From assembly GCF_900113445.1 (NCBI RefSeq), contig NZ_FOPJ01000010.1, positions 1-40,451 on the forward strand: DNA of 40,451 nucleotides, in the 5' to 3' direction. The stretch's first letter is position 1. Every line of letters begins with the position of its first letter. The stretch comes from Corynebacterium spheniscorum (lineage in GTDB: Bacteria; Actinomycetota; Actinomycetes; Mycobacteriales; Mycobacteriaceae). Shown in pieces: positions 27,665-35,832 of the stretch. The notes under the pieces were generated by a model. That model was not told where the DNA came from. It searched no databases and saw nothing but the letters and a program-made list of their open reading frames with translations. The position numbers were made by a program, and so were the translations under genes.

Positions 27665-27806
27665 CTCATCCCTTTCGTATTAATAACGACTTAAAAACGT
27701 GGGTTATCTTACCCCCGCGTCAATAACCTAACTGTGCCGAGTATAGCGGCCTGTCCAACCTAGAGCTTTCCTCGAGACCCAGCGGCCCCCGCCCGGCACC
27801 TGGCAA

Positions 27807-27822
27807 CCCCGCGCCTGCGGGG
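27807..27822 (-). terminator. Short GC hairpin after tesB
   Basis: CCCCGC/GCGGGG with a 4-nt loop lies about 58 bp beyond the tesB stop. No U-run follows. A diverged CTCGAGGAAAGC word (27765-27776, minus) lies beside it. Confidence 0.4.
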
Positions 27823-27879
27823 CTAGGCTTTGCCACACCCTCACAGTCTTTCCACGCGAGTAGCTCCCAGGGGGGCGAA

Positions 27880-28743
27880 CTACGCCTCTGGTTCTAAATT
27901 CTTCATGGGAATTACTTTTTGCCCAGGTTCCAAGGTGCGGGTTAACCCCTCCTGGGTCACCACCGCAACCAAATCCCCTTGGCGATTAAAAATCCTGCCA
28001 TGCACCAAGGCACGCCCATTAGCCGCCGAAGGGGAAATCTGGTCATACATCAACCACTCATCCGCACGGAAGGGGCGCAAGAACCACATGGCGTGATCCA
28101 AGCTCGCCATCTGCACGGGGTGATCCGGGTGCGGCACCACCGCGCAGTGCAGCAGCGTCATATCCGACATATACGCCAAGGTGCACACATGGAAGGTGGG
28201 GTCTGCCGGTAATTCCTTCTTAGACCTAAACCACACCACCTGGTGCGTGGCGGTATAGGGGTTGGTGTCATATTCAGAAGAATTGACCACCTTAATATCC
28301 CAATCACCCCACTCCGCCAGCATCGCTCGCGAGCTAGCCGGCAGATGCGAACGATCATCCGCCAACTCATCCGGGTCCGGTACATCCCGCATCACATCAG
28401 AATGATCAATACCCTTATCCCCAGGCACATGGAAGCTAGCCTGCATAGAGAAAATAACTTCCCCATCCTGAACCGCCGAGACCTGCCGGGCAGAAAAACT
28501 CCGGCCATCGCGGATGCGATCCACCAGGTACACCGTGGGCTTTTCCGATGCCCCAGGGGAAACGAAGTAACCGTGCAAAGAGTGCACGAATTTATCATCA
28601 TCAATGGTTCGAGTGGCAGCGACGAGAGCTTGGGCAGCTACTTGGCCACCGAAGGTGCGGGTTAATTCCGAATGGATAGCTGGCCCGCGGAAAATGTCGC
28701 GGTCAATGGCTTCCAGGTCCAAAATCTCTTCAATCGCAGCCAC
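27880..28743 (-). CDS. tesB: Acyl-CoA thioesterase II (TesB family)
   Basis: The 287-aa double hot-dog protein hydrolyses acyl-CoA. The C-terminal hot-dog carries the TesB catalytic set: Asp in SLDHAMWF, the Ser/Asn region SPSAANGRAL, and Gln in VTQEGLTR. The N-terminal half has RTFGGQVAAQALVAA and LHGYFVSPG as in E. coli TesB. The start is GTG 28743, with AAGGAA upstream. It follows the LemA-like gene by 19 bp within the PIM operon. Confidence 0.93.
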   Translation of the reverse strand: MAAIEEILDLEAIDRDIFRGPAIHSELTRTFGGQVAAQALVAATRTIDDDKFVHSLHGYFVSPGASEKPTVYLVDRIRDGRSFSARQVSAVQDGEVIFSMQASFHVPGDKGIDHSDVMRDVPDPDELADDRSHLPASSRAMLAEWGDWDIKVVNSSEYDTNPYTATHQVVWFRSKKELPADPTFHVCTLAYMSDMTLLHCAVVPHPDHPVQMASLDHAMWFLRPFRADEWLMYDQISPSAANGRALVHGRIFNRQGDLVAVVTQEGLTRTLEPGQKVIPMKNLEPEA

Positions 28744-28762
28744 GTTGAGTTATTCCTTAGGT

Positions 28763-29242
28763 TTAATTCGAGGGAGGCAGTTGAGCCCCAGAAGATAAAG
28801 GTAATTCCGCGAACACCGGCAATGGAGCATTACCGGCGAGGCGGAATCCCCTCACCAAGGGGCGGGTGCGCAAAGCGCGGGTATCAGTAACTGCTTGATT
28901 ATAAAATCTTTGAGCCAACTCCACGCGCACCTCAGCTTCACCCAAGGCACGCGGGGGGTGTTCTAACCCAGCAATCTGCCGTGCCAGCTCCGCTTCCGCT
29001 TCACAGCGTTGGTTAATCTCCAAGGGGCTAAGCCCAAGTTGTTCTGCCGCGCGAGCAGCTTCGGCAAGCTCCGGGATGGTTGCAGTAATCACTGCTGCCC
29101 TACGGTCCAAAGAGGCCCGCAGGTTTTCTCTTGCCGCATCCGTGCGGATGTGCATACGGTTGAGCCTCTGCGCGGTGAAGTAGGCCCACAACAGCGCCAC
29201 CGTTATAGCGATGGCAAGCAGGATGTAGAAGAAGGTGCTCAT
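28763..29242 (-). CDS. LemA-like single-TM membrane protein
   Basis: The 159-aa protein has an N-terminal TM segment (about 4-24) followed by a helical region rich in Ala, Glu and Arg (AQRLNRMHIRTDAARENLRASLDRRAAVI), and LAQRFYNQAVTDTRALRTRPLVRGFRLAG, the pattern of LemA-type proteins in which FYN-xAV-xD is typical. Function unknown; probably faces the cytoplasm or cell wall near PIM enzymes. The ATG overlaps the pimA stop by four bases (ATGA). A membrane protein at this position is conserved after pimA in mycobacteria. Confidence 0.75.
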   Translation of the reverse strand: MSTFFYILLAIAITVALLWAYFTAQRLNRMHIRTDAARENLRASLDRRAAVITATIPELAEAARAAEQLGLSPLEINQRCEAEAELARQIAGLEHPPRALGEAEVRVELAQRFYNQAVTDTRALRTRPLVRGFRLAGNAPLPVFAELPLSSGAQLPPSN

Positions 29243-30465
29243 GTGCGGCGCGGCCTGACCTGTTCTTGGCGGTTAGCGTTGGTGATGGACTCATAGACCG
29301 CCAGCACTTGGGAGGCGACGGTAGACCAATCATATTGGGTGGCACGTTTCACCCCAGCGTCAGCTAGCGCCATCCGCTTCCCCGGATCATCTAATAGCTC
29401 CTGTAGCTTCACCGCCAGATCCTCCGGATCCCCGGTGCTAAATAGCTGCCCTGCTGGTTGTTCTGCTTCCGCATCACACACCAAAGAAAATGATTCCAAA
29501 TCAGAAGCCAGCACCGCACACCCAGCGGCCATCGCTTCCACCAGCACAATGCCGAAGCTCTCCCCACCGAGGTTCGGCGCCACATAAATATCTGCTTCCG
29601 CTAACACCCGGGCTTTTTCTTCCTCAGATACTCGTCCTAACCAATGCACCTTCGTGCTCGGCAGGTCGCTCGCTTCGCTTCTCGGGGTCCCTGCCCCAAT
29701 CACCTTCAAGGTCACCGGGGTGTGGATCTCTCTTAGTGCTTTAAGCAGCACATTAAGCCCCTTGCGGGGTTCATCCAGGCGCCCTAAAAACACGATCGTC
29801 GGTGGCCGAAGTTCCTTGGTTTTGTGCTGCTGGGCTTGCGCTAAAGCACGGGTATATAAGGCGGTATCCACCCCATTGGGGATCAGCACCGGGTCTGTCC
29901 CTAGCTGTTCTACCTGCCAGCGCCTTGCGGTTTCCGATACCGCAATCCCCGCCCGGATTTTTTCTAAGGCGGGCCGCAACATGGGGTGCGCGATATTGAG
30001 TGCTCGTGATTTACTCACCGAGGCATGATAGGTCGCCACGATCGGCCCTTCAGCTTCTTGAAGGCAGATCATCGAGTAGCTCGGTGAGTTCGGCTCATGG
30101 ATATGCAGCACATCAAAGCGGCCTTCTCTTAAGAAAGCGCGTGCTCTTCTGCGAACCCGTGGTCCAAAGCAGATGCGGGCTACCGAGCCGTTATAGCGCA
30201 CCGGTATCGCGGAGCCGCCGCGCACCACAAAGCTGGGAAGCTCCGGGGCGTCAGGTTTGGAAGGCAAGAGTTTCTTAGCCACAAACCGCAGCAATTTCTT
30301 GAGTGGGTTGCGGGTTGGTGCTTTGGGCTTACTTGCTGGCCCTAGGACGCGTACATAGTGTCCGCGGGAGCGTAGTTCCTTCGCCAGGTCGAGGATATGA
30401 ACTTGTACGCCACCGGATTCATCGAAGGAGTAGGGGCACACAATGCCAATGCGCATTTTCCGCAT
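29239..30465 (-). CDS. pimA: Phosphatidylinositol mannosyltransferase PimA
   Basis: The GT4 enzyme transfers mannose from GDP-mannose to phosphatidylinositol at the inner membrane face, the first step of PIM and lipomannan synthesis. The 408-aa product has the acceptor-side start GIVCPYSFDESGGVQVHI, a DVLHIHEPNSPSYS segment, and the donor-binding motif GESFGIVLVEAMAAG with the E-x7-E spacing. The ATG at 30465 directly follows the patA stop and has AAAGGAG 6 nt upstream. A typical PimA is 373-386 aa; the extra length is a basic loop after residue 45 and a basic C-terminus. Confidence 0.93.
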   Translation of the reverse strand: MRKMRIGIVCPYSFDESGGVQVHILDLAKELRSRGHYVRVLGPASKPKAPTRNPLKKLLRFVAKKLLPSKPDAPELPSFVVRGGSAIPVRYNGSVARICFGPRVRRRARAFLREGRFDVLHIHEPNSPSYSMICLQEAEGPIVATYHASVSKSRALNIAHPMLRPALEKIRAGIAVSETARRWQVEQLGTDPVLIPNGVDTALYTRALAQAQQHKTKELRPPTIVFLGRLDEPRKGLNVLLKALREIHTPVTLKVIGAGTPRSEASDLPSTKVHWLGRVSEEEKARVLAEADIYVAPNLGGESFGIVLVEAMAAGCAVLASDLESFSLVCDAEAEQPAGQLFSTGDPEDLAVKLQELLDDPGKRMALADAGVKRATQYDWSTVASQVLAVYESITNANRQEQVRPRRT

Positions 30466-31404
30466 CTAGTGCTCCTTTCCAGGCCTTCGGGTGGGACGGT
30501 CGTTGATCCATAATGGCTGTAGTACATGCCAATCTTCGGGGTGCGCTGCAATATTTCTTTCAAAAAGCTGTGCAATGCGCTGCACTGTGGATTCTAGGTC
30601 GTCGACGCGGATTTCTGGGGAGCAATCCAAACCCCATTTATCCCCATCAAAATAGGGGTGCACCACATGCAAGGCCGCACCGGTATCCATAGCTAGTTGC
30701 GCAGGTCCACTCGGGAAGGTGGTTTTCTCCCCAAAGAAGATCACCTCTACCCCACGGCCTTTAATATCGCGTTCCCCAAGTAGCGCAATCACCCCACCGC
30801 TAAGCAGGGTTTTCTTCAGCTGCATCGAAGGCGGGGTATCCCCACCGCTTAAGGGCAGGACCTTAAACCCCAGGGATTCGCGATACTCCACGAAGGCTTG
30901 GTAGAGCACTTCTGGTTTGAGCCGCTCAGCAACCGTGGTGAAGCTGCCGTGGGTACCGGCGAGGAAGACCCCAGCCATATCCCAATTCCCAGAATGCGGC
31001 AGCGTGAGGATCACCCCACGCCCGGATTGGATAGAGGCATCAATCCCGGGCATGCCGGTCACATATTGTTCCAGCCCAGCAGCGAAGTCGGGGTTCTTAG
31101 CGATAATGCTGGGGAGTCTAAAAGCTTCTAGCCAATAGCGCGCATAGGAGCGCATGGAGTTGCGCACCAATTCCCGGGTCACATTCTCTGGGCCCACAAC
31201 GCGGGAAAGGTTCCTCCGCAGCTGCTCCATCCCACGTCCCTGGTCGCAGGCTAGATCCGCACCGAGGTAAAAAATTTTCTGCAGTGATTTTTCCGGGAGT
31301 TTCCCCAGAATCTTCCAGGCAGCCAGGTAGCCAAAAGCTACTGGGTCTTTAAGGGCAAGAAGCACAAGCGCAGGTCCGTGGGGTGATCTCTCAGCTGGGC
31401 TCAC
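30466..31404 (-). CDS. patA: Phosphatidylinositol mannoside acyltransferase PatA
   Basis: This 312-aa lauroyl/LPLAT-type acyltransferase acylates the mannose of PIM1/PIM2. The catalytic H-x4-D motif is HSGNWD at about residue 136, and the family blocks LTLPHSGNWDMAG, GVIALLGERDIKGRGVEVIFFGE and FPSGPAQLA are present. The start is GTG 31404 (38 bp after pgsA). The gene order pgsA-patA-pimA is a hallmark of PIM-making actinobacteria. Confidence 0.92.
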   Translation of the reverse strand: MSPAERSPHGPALVLLALKDPVAFGYLAAWKILGKLPEKSLQKIFYLGADLACDQGRGMEQLRRNLSRVVGPENVTRELVRNSMRSYARYWLEAFRLPSIIAKNPDFAAGLEQYVTGMPGIDASIQSGRGVILTLPHSGNWDMAGVFLAGTHGSFTTVAERLKPEVLYQAFVEYRESLGFKVLPLSGGDTPPSMQLKKTLLSGGVIALLGERDIKGRGVEVIFFGEKTTFPSGPAQLAMDTGAALHVVHPYFDGDKWGLDCSPEIRVDDLESTVQRIAQLFERNIAAHPEDWHVLQPLWINDRPTRRPGKEH

Positions 31405-31442
31405 TGCGCTACTTATCTTCCTTAGGCTTCTTGGGGTGCTGC

Positions 31443-32102
31443 TTATTTACGTTTGCGGTTAGGGTCCACCGCGCCTTTAGGTGGTGCGATGATCTCATTG
31501 GCATGCGGATCATTCGCTGCGATCCTGAGTCTTTGTGCCACGGTGTAGATGCTGCCGATCGCCAGCACCCAGATAGCCACATCAATGGCATAGGGAACAC
31601 CTAGGCCTTGAAGGCCTAAGCCCACTAGCCCGATGATGAGCCTTTCGGGGCGTTCAACGAGGCCACCATTGATTTTGAAGCCGGAGGCTTCCCCGCGGGC
31701 TTTGACATAGGAGATGACCTGGGAGGCGACCAGCACAGTGAAGCTTGCTGCGATAAGTGGGAGGCTGGCGTCATATTCCACCATCAGCCAATAGGTGATG
31801 GCCGCAAAAAGTGCGCCATCGGTAATGCGGTCGCAGGTGGCATCCAAGGTGGCGCCGAATTTCGTGCCACCGCCATACATGCGGGCCATGGTGCCATCGA
31901 CCATGTCGAAAGCGGCGAAGAGCCCGGAGATAATAGCGGCTAAAAAGAGGTGGTTAGTGGGAATGGCCACCACTGCCACCACCACGCTGGCAAGGGCACC
32001 TAAGCGGGTGACTTGGTTGGGGGTTAACCCGAGGCGTAGGAAAAAGCGGGCGATCGGCTCGATGAAAACTGCGGCTGGTTTGCGGCCACTAGCGCTGAGC
32101 AT
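31443..32102 (-). CDS. pgsA: Phosphatidylinositol phosphate synthase
   Basis: This CDP-alcohol phosphatidyltransferase joins CDP-diacylglycerol and inositol-1-phosphate, giving the precursor for phosphatidylinositol. The signature is complete: D66, D69-G70, A73-R74, G83, D87, D91 in DMVDGTMARMYGGGTKFGATLDATCDR (cut here to key residues). Six TM segments. I prefer ATG 32102 (MLSASGRKPAA) with GGAGG upstream; a GTG at 32114 overlaps that GGAGG and is less likely. Substrate specificity for inositol phosphate follows from operon context with patA and pimA. Confidence 0.9.
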   Translation of the reverse strand: MLSASGRKPAAVFIEPIARFFLRLGLTPNQVTRLGALASVVVAVVAIPTNHLFLAAIISGLFAAFDMVDGTMARMYGGGTKFGATLDATCDRITDGALFAAITYWLMVEYDASLPLIAASFTVLVASQVISYVKARGEASGFKINGGLVERPERLIIGLVGLGLQGLGVPYAIDVAIWVLAIGSIYTVAQRLRIAANDPHANEIIAPPKGAVDPNRKRK

Positions 32103-32167
32103 TTTCCACGCCACCTCCGAAAAGTGTGTCTAGTGTGTATAAGCGGATTGGGGTTGAGTAAGTCGTT

Positions 32168-33379
32168 TTAGCCTGAGGTTTTAGGCCAGGCATTAGCCAC
32201 TAGCGTACGGGTGTCCTTCAAAAGTTGTGGCAATACCTTGGTGGAAGTAAGCACAGTCATGAAGTTTGCGTCCCCTGGCCAGCGTGGCACCACATGCATA
32301 TGGGCATGTGCCCCCACCCCTGCGGTGGGTGCGCGTCCCACATTGAAGGCATCTGGGTTAGAGACTTTTCGGATGGCGATAATGGCGCGTTGGATGAAGT
32401 CAATCATCTCCGCGCACTCGGGGGCACTGAGTGCTTCTAGGGTGCTGACTTGGCGATAAGGCACCACCATGAGATGCCCGGCGTTATAAGGCTGCAGGGT
32501 CAACATGGCATAGACATGCTCACCGCGGGCAACGATCAGTGCATCCTCATCGGCATAATCTGGTGCTGCCTTATAGGGGTCCTGGTCACCCTCGGGGCAT
32601 TCCAACACATAAGCATGCTGGTATTTCACCCACAGTTCTTGGAGCGGGTCCTGAGCCGGCTGGGCTGATAGCCCGCCGGGGGTGCCGAGGTGTCCTGCCT
32701 GGATCTCGCCTTCACCACTAAGTGCGGGGCAATCTTCTTCTTCCCCACTACACCCAGCTACTGGCCGTTGTGGCCAGGCATCAGCCAGCAACTTGCGGGT
32801 GTCTTTGAGCATCTCTGGCAGCACACTGGGGTCCTCCAGGATGGTCATGGTGCCCATATCCCCGGGCCAGCGTGGTACCAGATGCATATGCAGGTGGTCA
32901 CCGACTGATCCGCCAGCGGATTTTCCGAGGTTAAACCCCACATTGATGAACTCTGGGGTGGACACGGTTTTTAGGGCCACAATGGCGCGTTGCATAAAGT
33001 CCATGAGCTCAAGGGACTCTTCGCGGTTGAGCTCTTCTAGGTTGGCGACTTTACGATAAGGCACCACCATCAGATGCCCGGCGTTATAGGGGTACAGGTT
33101 CAGCAGGCAGTAAACATGCTCGCCGCGGGCAATAATTAGCCCATCTTCATCGCTTTTCTTCGGCGCCTCAATAAAGGGATCGTGTTTCTTCTTCGGCTTA
33201 GGCTTCGCCGCAGCACCTTTATTTTGAGTGGAGTCTGGGCGTGCCGTGATATACGACATGCGGTAGCCAGCCCACAGGCGTTGGAGTCGATCAACCGACC
33301 CTACTCCCCGCACCACATAAGGGGTGCTAGTGGAGTTGGGTTGGGTGGGTTGACTGCTTGTGGGCTTAGCTTCGCTCAT
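32168..33379 (-). CDS. Tandem HIT-domain protein (two fused HIT domains)
   Basis: The 403-aa protein contains two complete HIT domains, each with the HxHxHxx active site: HLHMHLVPRW at about residues 161-170 and HAHMHVVPRW at about 357-366. Each also has ARGEHVYxxLxLxPYNAGHLMVVPYR. The related single-domain protein in this operon position in mycobacteria (Rv2613c type) is an Ap4A phosphorylase of about 200 aa. Here the DNA repeats with a 600-bp period (GGCACCACC at 32460 and 33060), so the gene is an internal tandem duplication. Domain 1 has a Lys-rich insert (KPKPKKKH) and keeps SAGGSVGDH; domain 2 has TAGVGAH. The linker (about 200-240) is acidic. Between thrS and pgsA. Nucleotide hydrolase or phosphorylase activity is inferred. 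Confidence 0.93.
   Translation of the reverse strand: MSEAKPTSSQPTQPNSTSTPYVVRGVGSVDRLQRLWAGYRMSYITARPDSTQNKGAAAKPKPKKKHDPFIEAPKKSDEDGLIIARGEHVYCLLNLYPYNAGHLMVVPYRKVANLEELNREESLELMDFMQRAIVALKTVSTPEFINVGFNLGKSAGGSVGDHLHMHLVPRWPGDMGTMTILEDPSVLPEMLKDTRKLLADAWPQRPVAGCSGEEEDCPALSGEGEIQAGHLGTPGGLSAQPAQDPLQELWVKYQHAYVLECPEGDQDPYKAAPDYADEDALIVARGEHVYAMLTLQPYNAGHLMVVPYRQVSTLEALSAPECAEMIDFIQRAIIAIRKVSNPDAFNVGRAPTAGVGAHAHMHVVPRWPGDANFMTVLTSTKVLPQLLKDTRTLVANAWPKTSG
32180..33140 (-). repeat. Internal duplication in the HIT gene, 600-bp period
   Basis: The stretches around 32450-32540 and 33050-33140 align at a 600-bp offset with long identical words (for example AGATGCCCGGCGTTATA in both). Similarity continues with gaps over the whole HIT domain. 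This is a diverged tandem duplication, not a recent one. Confidence 0.8.
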
Positions 33380-33409
33380 ATCTTTTGTGGCTATGCAGGT
33401 ACCGCGGTC

Positions 33410-35458
33410 TTAGCGGCGCTGCGAAATATTTTCCTCATTGGGTTGCTCATTGATTCTTTCTGCAACCCAGGCGCCAATAATGTCCACAGCTTCATCCACT
33501 GGAACACCATTGACCTGCGTGCCATCTAGGAAGCGGAAGCTCACCGCATCAGCTTCCACATCGCGACCACCGGCGAGCAACATGAAGGGGATCTTTCCGG
33601 TGGTGTGCGTGCGGATCTTCTTTTGCATGCGTTCATCAGAGTGATCCACTTCGGCACGCACGCCGCGGGCACGCAGCTGCTCCACAACCTTTTCCAGGTG
33701 CGGGGCGAACTCATCGGCCACCGGGATGCCCACTACTTGCTGTGGGGCTAGCCATGCGGGGAAGGCGCCGGCATAGTGTTCCAGCAGCACACCGAAGAAG
33801 CGCTCGATGGAGCCAAAGAGTGCGCGGTGAATCATGATCGGGCGCTTCTTGGAGCCATCCGGGGCGGTGTATTCCAGGTCGAAGCGTTCCGGCAGGTTGA
33901 AGTCCAGCTGCACGGTGGACATCTGCCAGGTACGGCCAATCGCATCCTTGGCCTGCACAGAGATCTTCGGGCCATAGAAGGCAGCTCCACCCGGGTCCGG
34001 AACCAAATCCAGGCCAGAGTTATCAGCTACGCGTTGCAGGATCTCGGTGGACATCTCCCAGATCTCATCGGTACCCACAGACTTCTTTTCATCGCGGGTG
34101 GAAAGCTCTAGGTAGAAATCATCCAGGCCATAGTCCTTCAACAAGGAAATAATGAAGTCCAAAACATCCGAGAGCTCATTTTCCAGCTGCTCTTGGGTGC
34201 AATAAATGTGCGCATCATCCTGGGTGAAGCCACGGGCACGGGTGAGGCCGTGGACCACACCGGATTTTTCATAGCGGTACACGGTGCCGAACTCGAAGAG
34301 TCGAAGCGGAAGTTCCCGGTAGCTGCGTCCACGCGAAGCGAAGATCAGGTTGTGCATGGGGCAGTTCATGGGCTTGACGTAGTAGTCCTGCGGCGGCTTG
34401 ATCACATTGCCGTCTTCGTCGTACTCGCCATCGAGCTTCATGGGCGGGAACATGCCATCGGCATAGAAATCAAGGTGGCCGGACTTCTGGAACAGATCGC
34501 CCTTGGTCACATGCGGGGTGGCCACGAATTGGTAGCCAGCTTCAATGTGGCGGCGACGCGAGTGCTGTTCCATCTCGTGGCGCACAATCCCGCCACGGGT
34601 GTGGAATACCGGCAGGCCAGAACCAATCTCATCCGGGAAGCTAAAGAGGTCTAGTTCCTGGCCGAGGCGACGGTGGTCGCGCTTTTCGGCTTCTAGCATC
34701 ATGTCCAGGTAAGCATCGAGAGCTTCCTTGGATTCCCAGGCGGTGCCATAGATGCGCTGCAAGCCAGCATTGTTCTGGTCACCACGCCAATAGGCGGCCG
34801 AGGACCGGGTCAGCGTAAACGCCGGGATATAGCGGGTGGTGGGAACGTGCGGGCCGCGGCAGAGGTCGTACCACTCGGTTTCATTGGTGCGTGGGTTTAC
34901 GTTGCGATAAGCCGAAAGCTCACCATCATTTCCCATATCGGCATTCGCGCCGGGGTTTTTATCCACGATGAGCTCAAGCTTGTAGGGCTCTTCAGCGAGC
35001 ATTTCTGCTGCTTGCTCGGGGTTGTCGAAGACGAAGCGTTCGAAGCGCTGACCGGATTTAATGATCTTCTTCATGCGCTTTTCGATGCGCTTGAGGTCTT
35101 CTGGGGTGAAGGGTTCCTTCACATCGAAGTCATAGTAGAAGCCATTATCAATAGCCGGGCCGATACCCAGTTTGGTGCCAGGGAATTCGGCTTGCACTGC
35201 CTGCGCCATCACGTGGGTGCAGGAGTGGCGGATCACGCCGCGGCCTTCCTCCGTATTAGCCGGAACCGGGGTGAACATTGCGGTAGTTTCCGGGATATAG
35301 GCCAGGTCGCGTAGCTGGCCTTCCTTGTCTTTGACCACAACGATGGCTTCCGGGCCCTTATTGGGCAGGTCGAGTTCCCGCATGGCTGCACCAACGGGGG
35401 TTCCGGCGGGAACCTCAAATGGTGCGGGTAGAGAACTTGGCTCGGGGGAGGTGAGCAT
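33410..35458 (-). CDS. thrS: Threonyl-tRNA synthetase
   Basis: The 682-aa class II enzyme charges tRNA-Thr and edits mischarged Ser-tRNA. It has an N-terminal TGS-like domain (residues about 15-75), the editing-domain motif [10 protein letters not shown], the catalytic core with zinc ligands Cys in MNCPMHN and downstream His, motif 2 ([28 protein letters not shown] shown by key words YRYE and TRARGF), motif 3 ([20 protein letters not shown]) and a C-terminal anticodon domain. AAGGAG is 12 nt upstream of the ATG. First gene of the PIM operon, which it may drive. Confidence 0.96.
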   Translation of the reverse strand: MLTSPEPSSLPAPFEVPAGTPVGAAMRELDLPNKGPEAIVVVKDKEGQLRDLAYIPETTAMFTPVPANTEEGRGVIRHSCTHVMAQAVQAEFPGTKLGIGPAIDNGFYYDFDVKEPFTPEDLKRIEKRMKKIIKSGQRFERFVFDNPEQAAEMLAEEPYKLELIVDKNPGANADMGNDGELSAYRNVNPRTNETEWYDLCRGPHVPTTRYIPAFTLTRSSAAYWRGDQNNAGLQRIYGTAWESKEALDAYLDMMLEAEKRDHRRLGQELDLFSFPDEIGSGLPVFHTRGGIVRHEMEQHSRRRHIEAGYQFVATPHVTKGDLFQKSGHLDFYADGMFPPMKLDGEYDEDGNVIKPPQDYYVKPMNCPMHNLIFASRGRSYRELPLRLFEFGTVYRYEKSGVVHGLTRARGFTQDDAHIYCTQEQLENELSDVLDFIISLLKDYGLDDFYLELSTRDEKKSVGTDEIWEMSTEILQRVADNSGLDLVPDPGGAAFYGPKISVQAKDAIGRTWQMSTVQLDFNLPERFDLEYTAPDGSKKRPIMIHRALFGSIERFFGVLLEHYAGAFPAWLAPQQVVGIPVADEFAPHLEKVVEQLRARGVRAEVDHSDERMQKKIRTHTTGKIPFMLLAGGRDVEADAVSFRFLDGTQVNGVPVDEAVDIIGAWVAERINEQPNEENISQRR

Positions 35459-35640
35459 GATCTAGGGCGCTCCTTCTTGCGCTTGGGGTGCTCTGGCGAC
35501 GTACCTGGCCGCTTTCACACATGTAGAGAGTGGGGTTATCAACACCAGGCCTGGGCTGAATACCGTTGAGCTTTAAAAAGCTCAGGCACCAATGAAGGTC
35601 CCCGTGTCTGCAGGGGCAGATCTTACCCGACCACTGCCCC
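35459..35640 (-). promoter_or_regulatory. Long structured leader of thrS
   Basis: A possible -10 box TAAGAT (35626-35621, minus) would give a leader of about 155 nt. It contains a self-complementary hairpin TGAGCTTT/AAAGCTCA (35567-35585) preceded by ATTGGTGCC, loosely like the T-box TGGNACC element. No specifier loop could be assigned, so a tRNA-sensing leader is only a possibility. Confidence 0.3.
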
Positions 35641-35749
35641 AAACCCCGCTATTAGGGTACGCGGAATTAATAGTGGAAGTTTTATCCCAAAAACCCTGCC
35701 GCACACACCCCCGCGCATGCCTCGCACTTCCCCGCCGTGCCATAGCTAA

Positions 35750-35784
35750 AGGGGCGCCGAACGTTCTTCACGTCCGACGCCCCT
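35750..35784 (-). terminator. Terminator of the DyP peroxidase gene
   Basis: AGGGGCG pairs with CGCCCCT and the stem continues with inner CG and ACGT pairs. On the minus strand the stem ends CCCCTTTAGC, a short T-run, 49 bp after the stop. Confidence 0.6.
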
Positions 35785-35832
35785 CACAAACAGCGCACTT
35801 CGCTAGCTCCCGCCCCTAGCTTCTCTGTCTGC

